This document shows positions 15,301 through 30,300 of a stretch of DNA of 52,981 bases, in pieces. The translations under genes and the position numbers were made by a program. This DNA is from Fusobacterium sp. SYSU M8D902. Lineage in GTDB: Bacteria; Fusobacteriota; Fusobacteriia; Fusobacteriales; Fusobacteriaceae. Numbering within the stretch: the first letter of the stretch is position 1; each line of letters opens with the position of its first letter. The notes beneath the pieces are model-generated. The model did no database searches and was not told where the DNA came from. It saw only the letters and a list, made by a program, of their open reading frames with translations. The stretch is taken from positions 1 through 52,981 of the forward strand of contig NZ_JBEFNA010000015.1 of NCBI RefSeq assembly GCF_040199715.1. Reading direction: 5' to 3'.

Positions 15301-18300
15301 AAGTCTTACTATATAGTGTCTTGCTTCTTCTGATAAACTACTATCACCATCTATATATCCACTTCCATAGTCTCTTCTCATCTTAGTAGAATATTCATGA
15401 GTTATAATTCCATCTACATATGCTCTATCAACATATGCCCATTTTTCCTCATCTTCTCCTATTACTTCAGCATCAAAATATACATATAGAGTTTCATCTT
15501 TTCTTATGGCAGGATTTTTATCATCACCAGTAATTGTAAAAGTATATCTATTTTCATCTTTTACTAATTCATTTTTAGTGATTTTTATTTGTCTATTATA
15601 TTTATCTTTTACTTCTCCTGTTTCACCTTGTGTTTTATCACCATCTATATAAATTCTAGGATTTCCTAAAATATTTTCTTTTACTATTATTTCACCAATT
15701 TTAGCTCCATACTCTATCGCTATTTTAGGTTGATCTGTATAAGTTAAGTTTCTAATCTTAATACTTCTTACAAATGGTTCACTAGGAATTAAAGATTTAT
15801 CATCTGATCCTACAAGATATTTCTTTCCTTCATTTGTTATAGTTATACCTTTATCTTCTAGTTTATGTAATCTTGCTTCTAATCCTAATCTTAATTCTAC
15901 TGGATAATCTTGAGTTTCACCACTTCTTGCTGTTATATCTGTATCTTCTATATCCTCTTGGTCTAAAGCATATCTTACTCTAAAATATTTTTTCTCATTA
16001 TTATTAAAATTACCTTCATTATCTTTTTCTATAACATGAGAAAGATTTGGTATTCTTATTTTTACTTCATGTTTTTTATCTTCTTCTGATAAATACACAA
16101 TATTTTTTCTTTTTATATCTTTTGTAGTTTCAGGAGCTTCTAATTCAGAAGAAATTACCTCTACTATTTTACTATCCTCTATTGATTTTTCCCATTCTTT
16201 ATCATTTTTATTTATCCAGAAACTTATATAACCTTTGTGTGATGGAAGTATCTCTAAAGTATTTATTAGGTTATTATAAAGAACTGTACGAGCTTGATTA
16301 GTAACTTGATCTGTTGTTGTTTCTTTAAATGCAACTCCAGACTCTCTACCTTCATCAACATGAATATCTGGAAATTCAATAGGAGAATACTCTGTAGTTA
16401 AATCACTTGCTAAAGCAACTACTTTAGATTTATTTTTATCATCACTATATAATAAATAGTTTCTTGTTTCAGTTAAGTATGAAGAAGTTTTATCTTCTAC
16501 TAAATAACCATTTCCATAATCTCTTTCCATAACTTCAAACACTTGATCTGTTTGAATATCTTGGTTAATCTTAAGTTTATTTACAACTCTCCACTTATCA
16601 TTAAGTTTATTTCCTAAATCTTCATCTGTTATTAACATCCAAAGTTTTACTCTAATTCTCTCATTTGGTAACATTTTAGGTATTGTTATTGTATATTTAT
16701 ACTTACTTTCACCTGGCTTATTACTAACTTCTTTAGTTATTTTAGGAGTTTTATCTTTTACATCTTGTTCTGTAATTTCAGTTGTTCCTCTTGAACCATC
16801 TGATCTAACGATAAGTTGTTGTTTATCCACATCTCCTTCAGGAACTATTTCCCTGTATATTTCATAATAATAAGGGAAATTCTTTGCATCAGCACTTATG
16901 TTTAATTGTGTTCTCAATTCTGTGTCATATATTTGAGATATATTTGTTTCTAAAACTGCTGTTGAATTTTCATGATTAAAAGCAGATGATGTATTTTGCA
17001 TAGTAAATTGTGTACTATATAATTCTTTGTATTGATATAAATTATCTTCAGCTCCTAATCTCTTTTCTGGATTATATTCACTATATACTCCTAAATCTTT
17101 AGGGAACTTAAATCCAGTAGCTAAAGGTCTTAAGTATACTGCATTATCTTGAACTTCTCCTGTTGAAGCTGGTCCAAGAGGAGTTTTTATTTCTTCAGGA
17201 TCTGCTGCATATCTTATTCTTAAAATTCTTGTTCCTTCTGGATATTCTGGAACAGCTATTTCTATTTTATTCTCTCCTTTTTTCACTTTTATTGGAGTAG
17301 CTATTTCTTTTAAGCTCTTAGAATCAGGTTTTGGATCTGGAGTATCATTTGGTAATATTCTAGCCACTAACATTGTATTTTTTCCATTTCTTCCCCAATT
17401 TCCTGTACTAGCTTCTGGATAATTATATCTATTTTCTTCGTCGTTTCCATCATTTATAAAGAATGAAACATAACCTGGATGACTTACATTTAAACTAATT
17501 TGGTTTCTTACACCTGTAAATAGCTGTCTATATCCTGGAGTATTATCTTGAGAATAATGAATAGTTAGTCCATCTGGAGTTATTCTTTCATCTTCTATTA
17601 CTTTTTCTCTAGAAATTTTATCTTCAAATTCTATTTTATTTCCTATTTTCATTACATGACCTTGTTCATCTCTAGCCATATAATGTCTAGCTTCTGTTTT
17701 TGTACTTACATCATCAACAAGACCTAATCCATAATTTCTAGCAGTTTGTCTTTCATCTGGATTATTTTTACTGTGATCTACCAGTTGATTATTTGCTGAA
17801 CCTGTCCAAGAATCTCCTTGTCCTAAGAATCTATAATAATATTTATTAGCTGGATGATTTTCCCAATGCTCTGCTTTTACAATAGCATCTTTTTCTTTAA
17901 ACATCTTTTCTTCTAAATATAAATTATATTTGCTTTCTGGCCTTTCACTTGGGTTATTGTACCACATAAGTTCACCATAACCATGCCACCAAAATTCTTG
18001 TGTTCTCCAGATATAATATCCACCATAAGTACCTGTTGCCCACTCATTTCTTAAATCATTTTCTTCAATTACCTGAGCTTTGTATATTATATCTACAACT
18101 CCATCATCAGTATTATAACTAGGAGGAACATTCCCAATACTTATTACTGTATCTTTGTTATTTTGTCCACCAGTATTATTAGCACTTTCAATTTTTAAAG
18201 TAGCTTTTGAAATATTAGCTTTGTCTTTTTCAACATCAACTATTTTTTCTTTATCAGTTTCACTATATGAAGTACTATTTGATAATTTTATAAAGTTTCT

Positions 18301-21300
18301 TGCTGGAGAATGATTTTTTATTTGAATTCTGTAATTAAACTTCTCTTTCCATGATAAAGATTTCTCAATATTTTGTCCTTTATTATCTTTTTCATAGATA
18401 ATTGTTTCATTTTCATCTTTATATTCATTTCCTATTTCATCTATACTTACTTTTTGTAATTCAAATATATCTCCATTTTCATTTACTTTATAATCTTCTA
18501 TCTCTCCTGCTCTTATAAATGCAGTTGGAGATTTATGACCTTCATCATCTCTTTCCAAACTAAATTTAATTCTTACAACTGTACGACTTTCTAGTTGTCT
18601 TGAATAAAATTCAATCTCGTTTGCTTGTCCTTTTTTAACTTTAAATATTTTTTCTTTATATCCCTGATTTATTGGAATATCTACTCCATTAGCGTTTGTA
18701 ATTGTAGGGTATGCCTCTCCTAATTTTCCATTTTCTGGATTTGAGTATTCATATATTGAACGTCCTTTATCATCTAAATCCCATTTAGCATATTGTCCAA
18801 TGTATCCATAATAACTTGACCAAGGACCATGATCTCTTGTCCAAATCCAAATACTTACATAACCATCTTCTGTTGATCTTATTACAAGTTTATTATTTGC
18901 TCTATTGTATAATTTTGGATTTTCAACAGTTATAATCTTGTCTGTTTCTGGATTTATAGCAACTCCATCATCATCTGTATCCCTCATATCATTATCCCAA
19001 GTATTTGTTTGATGTTTTGGTTTTTCTTGAGCTTTTATTGTTTCTCCAAGACTTGAATACTCCTTATTATTTCCAATTCTTTTAACCATATAAGCTCTTG
19101 CTCCAGTATTATCATCTCTATACCAATCTTGATATTCTGATGAAGTATAATGATAATCATGATATGTATAGTCATTTTCATAATCTCTTGCCATTATATT
19201 ATAAACTGGTTGGACATCAGTAGAATGTTCTTTATAGTTATGTTGTCTGTCTATTCCTTTTAAATCTACTTTTTTCTTGTCAAATCCTATTGTTTCATTC
19301 CAATAAGAGTTACTATTTGCAAAATATCCTGCTAAAATATTTTGTCCTGTATTACCTATTTCAAGGGTATCATAAACTCTCCATCTTCTATCATCACTAT
19401 ATGCATAAAATTCTTTTTCTTTACTATCATCAACTTGTCTTTTTATTTTAACAACTGCTTCTTTATTTCCTTCTAGAACTAAATTTGTTGTTAAAGTTAA
19501 GTCATTAGTTAATACTGAATTTTGAATTTTATTTTCTCCTGATATATTTCCCTCTTCAAATTGAACATCAATTCCTTGTTTATAAAAATCAGTTGATAGA
19601 ATAGCAACATTACTTCCTACAACAATTTTTTGTGGTTTAGTTGTTTTATTATGTAAATTTTTAAATTGAATTCTTTCATCAAACAACTCCCTCATACTTA
19701 AAATATTGTCAAGAGCACTTACACTCTCTCCAGCATGTTCTTCTGCAGATGAATTTAATTTTATTCCATAGTCTAAAGGTGATAAGAATCTAGCCTCTAT
19801 TGGTGGCATTACTCTTACTTGATATTCTTCAACCTCTCCAACTCTTGAAAGTTTTTTCAAATCAGTAATCTCATCTTTTACAAGAGAATATCTAACTGTT
19901 AAAGTTCCACTTGCTTCATTGTTGTTTATATTTCTATAAACTCCATCAGGGATCAATACCTCTATTTGTTCATCTGTTCCTACTAATAATGGCTGTAAAT
20001 TATCACCATTATCTGTATTAGTTTTTCTTGCTGGTAGTTGAATAGGAGTTTTAACCTCTTGATAAGGTGGAGTTGTACTCTTCCATTCATTATCTAGCCA
20101 GAAAGTTACATATCCTTTTTCACTAGGTTTTACTATTACATCATTCCATTCACCTGTAAACAATGTAGGTTTTCCTTTTGTATCTCCTGCCTTTGTATCT
20201 ATATATGTAACTATATTTTTTATTACTACTCCATCATTTGTTGTAGCTGATAGAAGTTCACCACTAAAGCCATTTTTATAAGTGATAATTGAACCTAATC
20301 TTACTTCTTCTTTTTCAGTTTTAAAATGTCTTACAAAACCTGTATTATCCATATCTTTATTCATTAAAGGATAATTATTTTTTTCTAGTTCTTGTTTATC
20401 TCTAGCTTTATTAGTTGAAGCTTTATGATAATCTTCTTGCTTACCATTTACATCATTATAACAATTTATATAATGTAATTCATTTATAACCTGATCATCA
20501 TTATCTTGTTTTACAAAATAATTAAATTTTAATTTTAATTTTCCTTTAGCTGGAATATCTTTTATTACCTTAAAGAAATATTCTTTTTCATTTGATGGAT
20601 TTTTTTCAACAATTATATAATTTTCAGAAGTAACATTCTTTTCGTTTAAAAAAACTTCTAAATTTAATCTACTGCTATCTATATTTCCATCTTGACTTAA
20701 TTCAAATATTCCATTATTTGATATAAATTTTACCCTTTTATTATCTAGTACAGCTGATGTTAAAGATTGGTGCCCTCTATTTTCAATGATAATACTTTGT
20801 CTTACTCTTTCACCATAGTTGACATTTTTATCATTTACTCCATAAATTTTTACACCTTTTTTATCTATATCCTCTACTTCAACTCCTAGTTCTTCATAGC
20901 CAGCAAAATAAGTATCTATTGAATCAATTAAATTAATATAATGATCTTCTGCCTCTCCTGTACTTCCTATATTTACAACATATTCTGATGTTCCTATTGC
21001 TGGTTGCTCTTCAAAGAAACTATTTACTTGTTTTTCTATCTGTCCATATCTTATCTTTAATATTTTTTGATTTTTTGGATTTGGAGTCTGTCCATTTGAA
21101 GCATTATCATCATGGAATTTATAGCCTTTATACTCATTTGGTAATATAAAATCTATTGTTTTTTCTTCATTTGCATTAATTGAAACAGCTTTAGCCTCTA
21201 CTTCACTTCCATTTTTATTTTCAATAAATAATGGATAATGTATATAGTCTATTGTATTATCTGGGTTTCTTATTTCTAGCCAAGCTTGTATAAATCCATT

Positions 21301-24300
21301 GTGAGTAGCTTTAAACGTTAAACTATTGCTTACTTCTGTTGCTAATGATAATTCAGTTGCATTTGAAGTTAAAGGTTGTCCATTAATTTTTAAAATACCA
21401 TCATTATCACCTTTTCCGATTTCTTCTCCATTTCTACGACTATTCATTCCGTCAAAAGTGATTTTTTCTCCCAAATGAGGTATCTCTTTTACTTTATAAT
21501 GCCAACCAGCAAGTCCACCATCCATATCATGTCCTATTTTTTTCTTGTGATGACCTATCTCTATAAATTGTGGAGTTACTTCTTCATCTTCAAAACCAAT
21601 CTTATCTTGTAAACGTTCTAATATATATACTTCATTTTCTATAAATCCTGTTTTACTTTCTCTTTTTGCAATAAAATCAAAATCTATTTTTAAATTTTCT
21701 AATCCATCAAGTTTGTTAAATTGGAAATAGTATACTCCATCACTTCCATTTACTGTAACTCTATCTTTTGAATCTTTTAATGGAGTTTCTGAATTATTTA
21801 CAAATAATTTTACATTCCATTTAGATAAATCAACATCTCCTACATTTGAAACAAATTTTATTTTACTTCTATTTAATACATCTGCTGATGTTTCTTCTAA
21901 ATTTGTTTTTGTTATATTTGATATTGTTATAACTTGATTAATTACTTCACCAGGAACCCATAAACAATCATCAGCACCAAAGATTTTATTTTTATCTTTG
22001 CTATTTGGGTTTTCAATATCAGTTTCCACCCCTTTATCTCTCCAACTTTCAAATACGACTTCATTTGGAGGCATAATATAATAAAGATAATCTTCTACTT
22101 CTCCCATTGCTGAATATTTGTTATATGTTTTTATATCCTCTTGTCTTGGTGAATATCTAACTCTAAGAATTTTATTATTTAAAAATTCTTCTTTATTTTC
22201 CTCTTTTATTTCTTCTAATTTTTCAAACTGATAGCTTTTAAAATAGAAACTTATTTCATTTTTTCCAGCTTTAACTGGATACATAATAGGTGTTTGAGTT
22301 TCATCTTTTTTATCTTTTGAAAGACTTACCCATTTATTATTTTTACCCACATTTGTCCATAGGGTAATGTATCCCTTTCTTTTTACATTTATATTTAAAG
22401 TATTTATAGAGTCTAAATTAAGAACATTTTTATTTATTAAATCTCCTTCTAGATTTAATCTATATTTTTTGAAATCTAAAATTCCTTCATCTTCTTTTTT
22501 ATCCCCTGTTTCTATCTCTGTATCTGTTTCAGAATCCCAAGATACTTTAGGTTTCTGTCCTAAATACATATAGTCATCATTTTCTTTAAATTCAAAATGT
22601 TTTACACTGTCTTCTTCTTCTGTTTCACTTGCTATCTTATGAATACCACCCATATCATACTTTAATGTGTATATATCATTAAAAGCTATTGTTCTCTTAT
22701 CAAAAAGTACATATTGCATTATATTAGCTTCTTTTTGATTAAAATTATTAGTAATCTTATTATCAACAGTGGCTTCAACTGTTAAAATACCTTTTTGTCC
22801 TGCTTTTAATTCTGGTAAATCTATTTCATACTCTACAAAAGTATTTCCTTTATATTGATCTCTTACTGGACTAAAATCATAATTCCACCAACTAGAAACA
22901 CCACACTCTCCACTAAGACTTTTATAATCACTTGAATCATATTCTCTTGTTTTTCTAAATGTAAGGTCATTTCCATCTAATTTAACTTTTTGAACTGTAC
23001 TCATAGAAGTTCCTAAAGTTATTTTTAATCTATCTTGACTTGTAGATGTTTTATTTTCTATATCTATTTTTGTTTTAAATTTTTCTCCAATAGTTAGTAT
23101 TTTGTCATTTTTACCTATTACTTTACCATCTACTTTTAGCCCTTCATCTTCATGGAACTTTTCTTTAAAATCTGCTACTACTGGCATTAAGAAATGATTT
23201 ATTTTATATTCTTCTGTTTCTCCAGAGTATGCTCTTCCTGTTGGACTGTTAACTTCTTCTTGAGTTAAAGCATATCTTATTCTTAAAACTCCTGTTTCTG
23301 ATGATATAAAACGTTCATATTTACCCTTTTTTGTAATATCTTCTTTAATCCAATAATCTTTATTTGTTAAATCAAGAGTTATCTCATTATCACCAACATG
23401 AACTTCTTGAGGTGGAAGGAAAATAATATCTTTATTATTCCATTCTTTTGAAGATATATTCCAATCATGACTTATACTTTGACAACCACTTCTTCTTGCT
23501 TCTAAAGGCATTAAAGCTACTGAAACATAACCTTTATGACTAGCATATACTTTTATTGTATTTTTTGATTTTTGGAAAAGAGTATATTCTCCAGTAGCAA
23601 AAGGATTAGAACCTACTGTTCCTTTTGGTGCTATTGCTGGTTCTAATTTTAAATATTTATCTTCTATTTTTCCATTTGCTTTTCTTAAATCACTATTTTC
23701 TAAGTTATAGTCATCTTTTAATGTTTCATTTAAGTCTGTACTTGGTGAGTAATAACGTTTTGGTCTAATATATGAAAAATATTCTTTTGTTAGATCTGTA
23801 TTTATTTTATTATTATTTAGAACCATCTCTAAAACAATCATATTATGTCTTGTTTTAGAATCTGGATTAGAATAACTAACTGATCCTAATATACTATCTT
23901 CATAATCTGTTTCCCCTATTTCTAATAGAGCAGAATCTTTTATTATACCTACAATAGAAAGTTCTTCTTTACCTTTTCTATAATGATGTGAAGTTGTATT
24001 ATCTGAATTAGAATTTTCATATCTTTTTATAAGAGTATCTCTTATTTTCATCTTCATTCTTAATTCAATAGCTTCATTTCCTTCTAGTCTAGTTACATTT
24101 AAAGTATACTTATAATAATCTTTATAATCTGAATAATATGATTCAGAAATTCTTTCCTTTTTTATATTTACTTTATTATTATAAATTTTACTTTCAGGTA
24201 TAAACTCATTTTTTGATCCTTCAACCATTTTTCCAGACCAAATTTCATATTCATTATTCCAGTCAGCCATTTCAGTTATAAATATTATCTCTTTATTTTC

Positions 24301-27300
24301 TAAAGGTTCAATACTTGTATTTCTAATAATTATTTTATAACTTATATCTTCACCAAAATAATATTGTCCTTCTTTACCTTTATGATTTTGAGTTCCATCT
24401 GGAGTATTATTAAAAGTTATCCCTAATTTTTCATGATCTTTTTTTCCATAATGGTTAAAACTTGTTTCTAAAGCAGCTACTCCATAAACTGTATAATCTT
24501 CTGTCTCTCCTGTTACTGCCCCTTCTCCATTTTTACTATCTGTTGCTTTTACTACATCTAATTTTCTTGGAGAATATCTTACTCTTATATAGGCATCTTT
24601 TCCAACTATTCCATTTATTTTTATTTGAACTTTTTGGTCTTTTCCACTTTTTACTTTTGCTACTTTCTCACCTGATTCTCCAACAGTAACATTTTCCCAA
24701 GTTACATTATTTGGAGAATATATATACTGATCCCCGTTATAATATTTTGATACCCATACTGTTACATATCCATCATGTGAAACATTATTTAATTTTAATT
24801 CTGTTGTTGCATCTGAAACAACTATATTTTTTGTTGCTCCATTTACAACACCTTTATCAAAGTAAACTCCATCACCTAATTTTAAAGTAGGAACCCAATA
24901 ATCACTATAATTTGATCTATAATGATATTCTGATATTTTATTATCAAAAGAACCAATAGAATTTCCTAACTTAGCATTACCTTTTCCATCTTGCATATCT
25001 AATTGATAATGTCTAGCTGCTTTTTTATAATTTTCCCATCTGTAACTTTCATAAATAGAATCTTTATAATCAGGTGCTGCTGTTCCATAATATCTATTTA
25101 ATACAGTATTTTTCATACCTCTATTAATTCTTTCGTCTTTATCTAAGATATTATAATAAACTACACCATCTTGTAATATTTGATCTCTATTTCTCCATTC
25201 ATTAGGATCATTATTATAATCTTGATAAAAATCCTCTCTATTTTCTAACACTTCAAAACTATAAGTTAATGGTTCTGTATTAGATACTTCTATATCTTTA
25301 GGAATATATATATTTATTCCATTATACTTTTGTTCTAATGACATTCCTCTTGTTACACTAGGTTGTTCATTTAAAACTTTTAAACTATTTTCAATGTAAG
25401 TTCCCATATTAGTTTCAAGTCTTACATCTTCTAATAGTACAGCTGAGTTAGATTTATTTTCTACTGTTATTGTATATCTTACTCTTTCATGATACTTTAC
25501 TATTTTATCATTAGCTTCTTTTACATCATTTGTTGTTATAAAATCCCCGTCTAAATCTACTCCTAAATCCTCAACCTCTAAATTAGTTACTTTTATTGGA
25601 GATACTAATTTAATATTTAGATAATCTTCTACTTCTCCTAAAGCTGAAACTTGGTCATAACTTTCAACATCATCTTCTAAAGGAGAATATCTCACTCTTA
25701 TATTTTGGCTACTATTAACAGAATATTCATTAGTAGGTACTTGAACCCAAACTTGATTAGCTTCCCCTTTTTTTACAGGAACTGACTTTCCTTCACTTAT
25801 TTTTCTTTTATTATTTTCAATCCATACTGTTACATATCCATCATATGTAGGAGTTATTGTTAATGGAGTTTTTACATTATTTCCATTTTTATCTTTTCCC
25901 CAATATAAAACATCTTCTTCTTTTCCATTAGTTTTAAGTTGTTTTTTAGGGAATGCAACTCCATCATTTATTATCTTTTCATTTTCATAGAATATCTCTT
26001 TTCCTAATCTTACTGGGCCTTTTATTCCTTCTAAATTAGGATTTACTTCATAGTGGAATCCAGCACTCTCTAATCTTTTATATTCATAGTTATTATACTT
26101 ACTAAGTGGATCTAATAAACCATAGTTTGATCTTAGATAATCTGGATTTTCAAACTTTTTATTTCTTTCAAATTTATCTTTAAAACTTTCAAGAACTTTT
26201 TTATTTCTCTCATCTTTAATAAACTTAACTCTAAAAGTTACATCTTTTTCTTTAGTAGGCTCAACATTTCCAACTTTTAATTCATAATTTTTATTAGTTT
26301 CATTCCATACTATTGTTGCTTTTTTAGAAGTTTCATTTTCTATTAAATTTGTTTCTGTTATAGAATCTTTTATATATTCACCTTTTGAACTTATATAAAA
26401 TAAATCAGCTGGAGATGTTGGAGTTTGAGATCTATTTTTAAAAGTTACTTTATACTCCACCACTTCTTTATGACTTAATTTATCGTCATTAGCCCCAAAA
26501 GATATTTTTTCATTGATAGGAATTCCTAATCCTGTTTGACTAACCTTCCAAACAATAGGGTGACTTCCATATACTAAGTAGTCTTCTACTTCTCCCATTA
26601 AAGAATAACCATCTATTTTCTTTACTTCTTCTTTATCTAAAGAATATCTTACCCTAACTATATAAGGAACTCCATGCTTAATATCTTTTCCAGTAGTATC
26701 AACTAAAATTTCTCTTTTACCATCTTTTAAATTAAATTCTCTTACACTTTTTGACTCTTCAAATAAATTTTTCCAAGTTAAATCTTTAGCATTTTTATTA
26801 TTTATATTATTTCCTTCTGGTTTTAAAGGTGTTGCATCTGCTATCCAAATATTAATATAACCTTTGTCATTATAAGAAAAACTTCCTTTTAAAATATTCT
26901 TAGCTTCTAAGAATATTACATTCTTTTCTAAATTATCCTCATCTTTTGGAAATTCTATTCCATCTTCACTTTTTTGAACACTAGAAAAAGAAGCAGGAGC
27001 ATATTTTATATCTGTTCCTAATTTAACTACTTTTTTTCCAACTTCTAATTCATAATGTCTAGCATCATCAAGTAAAATATTTTTTGATAATTCTTGTGAA
27101 CCATAATTTCTTTTTAATGTTTTATACTCTACTACTTTTATTTTCTTCTTTCCTTGAGAGTTCATAACATAAAATTCATCTATTGGTTTCCATCTGTCTA
27201 TTTCTTGTTCTGGTTTTAAACTTTCTCTATATTCTCTATCTATTTTTACATTAAATTTTATATTTAGATGATGTCCACCTTTTATATTTCCTATACTTAT

Positions 27301-30300
27301 TCTGTAATCTCTATAACCACTTGGAGTATCTTTATCACTATATGGTGTTATAGTTATATCACTATAAGGTTCTTTTTCTGTTTGATTTTTATTTTTTACC
27401 TGTTCAGCTTCTATATTTCCTTTTTCTCTAGAAACTAATGTTCCCATTTTTGTTCTAAGTATTATACTTTTTGGCTCTGATTGGTGATTTGTTATATTTT
27501 CTATTTTTACTCTATACTCTAACTCACCACCAAAATTTACTTTTCTATATTCTGGTGCATTTTCTTCATCTACTTTTTCATTTGTTGCATTTTCATTTTT
27601 ACCTTCATTTATTCTAGATAAATCTACACCCAAATAACTCATTGTAATTTCTGGAACAAAGGCTGGAAATACATAAACTTCATAGTCCTCTACTTCTCCC
27701 ATACTAGCAGTGATTGTAGGGGTTCTTGTTTCTTTTTCTTCTCCAGATATTCTTGCTCTAAATGTTCTTCTTACAACCTCATCTGTTTCCGGTCCTGTTA
27801 CATCTATCCAGAATTTATCTTTTCCTTTTATTTTTCCCAGTATATCAGCTGGAATATCTTTATTTCCCCAACTTCCATTAGGTGTTGGATTTCTTTTTAA
27901 ATCTACAGTATAAACTGAATCTGTTGTATCTTTATGCCAAACTTCTTTCATATTTATAAAAAAACTTAGCCATGCTGTTGGTATTTCTCCACTATCCTCT
28001 TTACCAACATATACTTTATTTTTTTCTCCAGAGATTATTATGTTTTTACCTTCATATTTTTGTAATGTTCCCTCATACTTAGGTAAAATTAGACCATCAT
28101 TTGTTGCATCCGGATCTTTTTCTATTATATTACTAGCATTAAATTTTTCTCCTAAAAACATTAAACCTATTTTTGTGTTGTTTTTAGAATTTACATTTCC
28201 TAATTGGTAATGTCTTACTTCATTGTGAATATTATATTTATTTTGTAAGTTATTTCCAAAATCTCTATTTCCTATATTTCCTTTAAAAGTACTTCCTAGT
28301 TGAGTTGCTCCCTCAAAAAGTTCAGCTTTTAATTTCCAATCATTTCCATTATCTTCTTTAAATTCCTCTAAAAGAAGTAACCCATTAATTTTTACATTAA
28401 TTTTTTTCCCTTTTGGAAGACTTGCAACATATAATTCATAAGCACCTGGTAACCCTGCTTTTGGACTTATTCTTGTCAAGTTATTATCAGTTTTTTGTCC
28501 ATCTAACATTACTTCAAATTCTGTTGTCTTAAGCTCAATCATATTACTGATAAAAGTTATTTCCTTACCAATTATATCTGCATTCTGCTTATTTTCTAGC
28601 TCTAACTCTACTATAACTTTTTCACCATATGAATAAATCTTATCATTTTCACCAAAGATAACATCTTTATTCTGATCATTTATTGCTAACTTTACACCTT
28701 TATCTTCTATTTTAAGTATATTTCCTGAAAATATTTGTTTTGGTTTAATAATGTAGTTTTCTATCTCTCCACTATTACTATTAGCAGTAAATATTCCTGA
28801 GTCACTTTGTTTTAAAGAGTATTTTAAAATAAAACCTCTTATTGTATCTGCTTTATCAGGAATTTTAAATGATATTTTATTTTCTCCACTTTTAACTTTT
28901 TCTATAAATACTCTTTCCCATTGATATTTTACATTATTTCCTGTTCCTACACCTAATTCAGCAAAACCACCAACATACCCTTCATGACTAGCTTGTATTA
29001 TAATTTCATTAGAACCTAAAAATAATTCTCTCTCATTAGGATTTAATTGTTTTCCTATTTTTAATATTCTTCCAAAATATTTAGCAAAAAAACCTTCTTG
29101 GTTTTTTACTCCTTCATTTTTTACTATCCAACCATTGTCATTTTCTGTTCCGCTATTTTTATGTTTTTCTTCATTTGAAATTTCTATTCCTAATTTTACT
29201 GGTACCTTTTGTATTTGACCATTATTCATAATATCAATCTCAATAATATTATGCTCACCAATTATTTCATTTTTTTGTTTAGGAATATTATTTTCTGAAT
29301 CTAATTCACTTAAATCTACTTCTTCTATAAAAGATTTCTCTAATATATTTTTTTCACTAAATTCACCATCAGTCCCAGCAACTCTACATATTCCATTTAT
29401 AACTGGATGATATTTTACTTTTGCTGTTCCATTATATTTTACATTAAAAGTAATTTCATAAATTTTTCCACTTTTTAATTCTCCTGTGGAAGTTATTACT
29501 GCCTTACCTTCTGCTTCATTCATTTCTACATCTATTTTTTCTTTGTCTACTAAAGGTCTTTTTTCACTTTCTGATCCTTCATAGTACCACTCAACTCTTA
29601 CTCCCTCTGGTGTTTTTACTCCATAGTCTTTAAAGTTTACTGTTACTATTTCTTTACCTTTCCATATTCCATCAAATTTATTTCTTAATTTTACTTTTAT
29701 TTTTGCAGTTTCATCTTTTACTACTTTCCCATCTGCCATTCCATATGTCTGTCTATAATTTGTTCCTGGGTATCTCATACCATTATCTATAACTTCAATC
29801 GCTTTTTCTATGACATTCATATGAGCTTGATCTATTGCAAAAATACTTTCTTCTCTTGGTTCTGGAAGACCTTCTGGAAAATAAGGAACAAATAATATAT
29901 AACCTCTTTCCAAATTATATTCTGAAATAAATTCTAAATTTAAAAATTTCCAATTTAATCCTGTATTTCCTTTTATTTCTCCTATTTCTTGAGAATTATT
30001 ATAAAACTCATCAGTTATTTTTCTGCCCTCAGGAATTGATTTTGTTAAATAAATTCTAACATTAACATTTCCTGAATTTGCATACCACATTTTTATATTG
30101 TATTTTTTATCTTTTTCTAATCTTCCACTTAATTGAGATAAAATTTTTCCTTTTTTATCTTTTCCAGTTTCAAGATAATAATAATTATTTTCATCTTTAG
30201 GCTTTAATGATAAATTTTTATTTCCTTGATAAACCTTATCATCAAAAGCATACCACTCTTTTTTATCGTCTCCACCAGGTACTATGGCTACACCTTTATC

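Noticed and set aside
24462-24689. Plus-strand Leu-rich open frame, one of many antisense frames within the giant gene
   Set aside because: Its composition is simply the reverse complement of Lys/Glu/Asn-rich repeats; no ribosome site, no family and no conserved start across repeats.
4130-28790. Regularly spaced repeats considered as a CRISPR-like or mobile repeat array
   Set aside because: The period is about 1.17 kb, the repeats are coding and diverged, and they match protein domain units.
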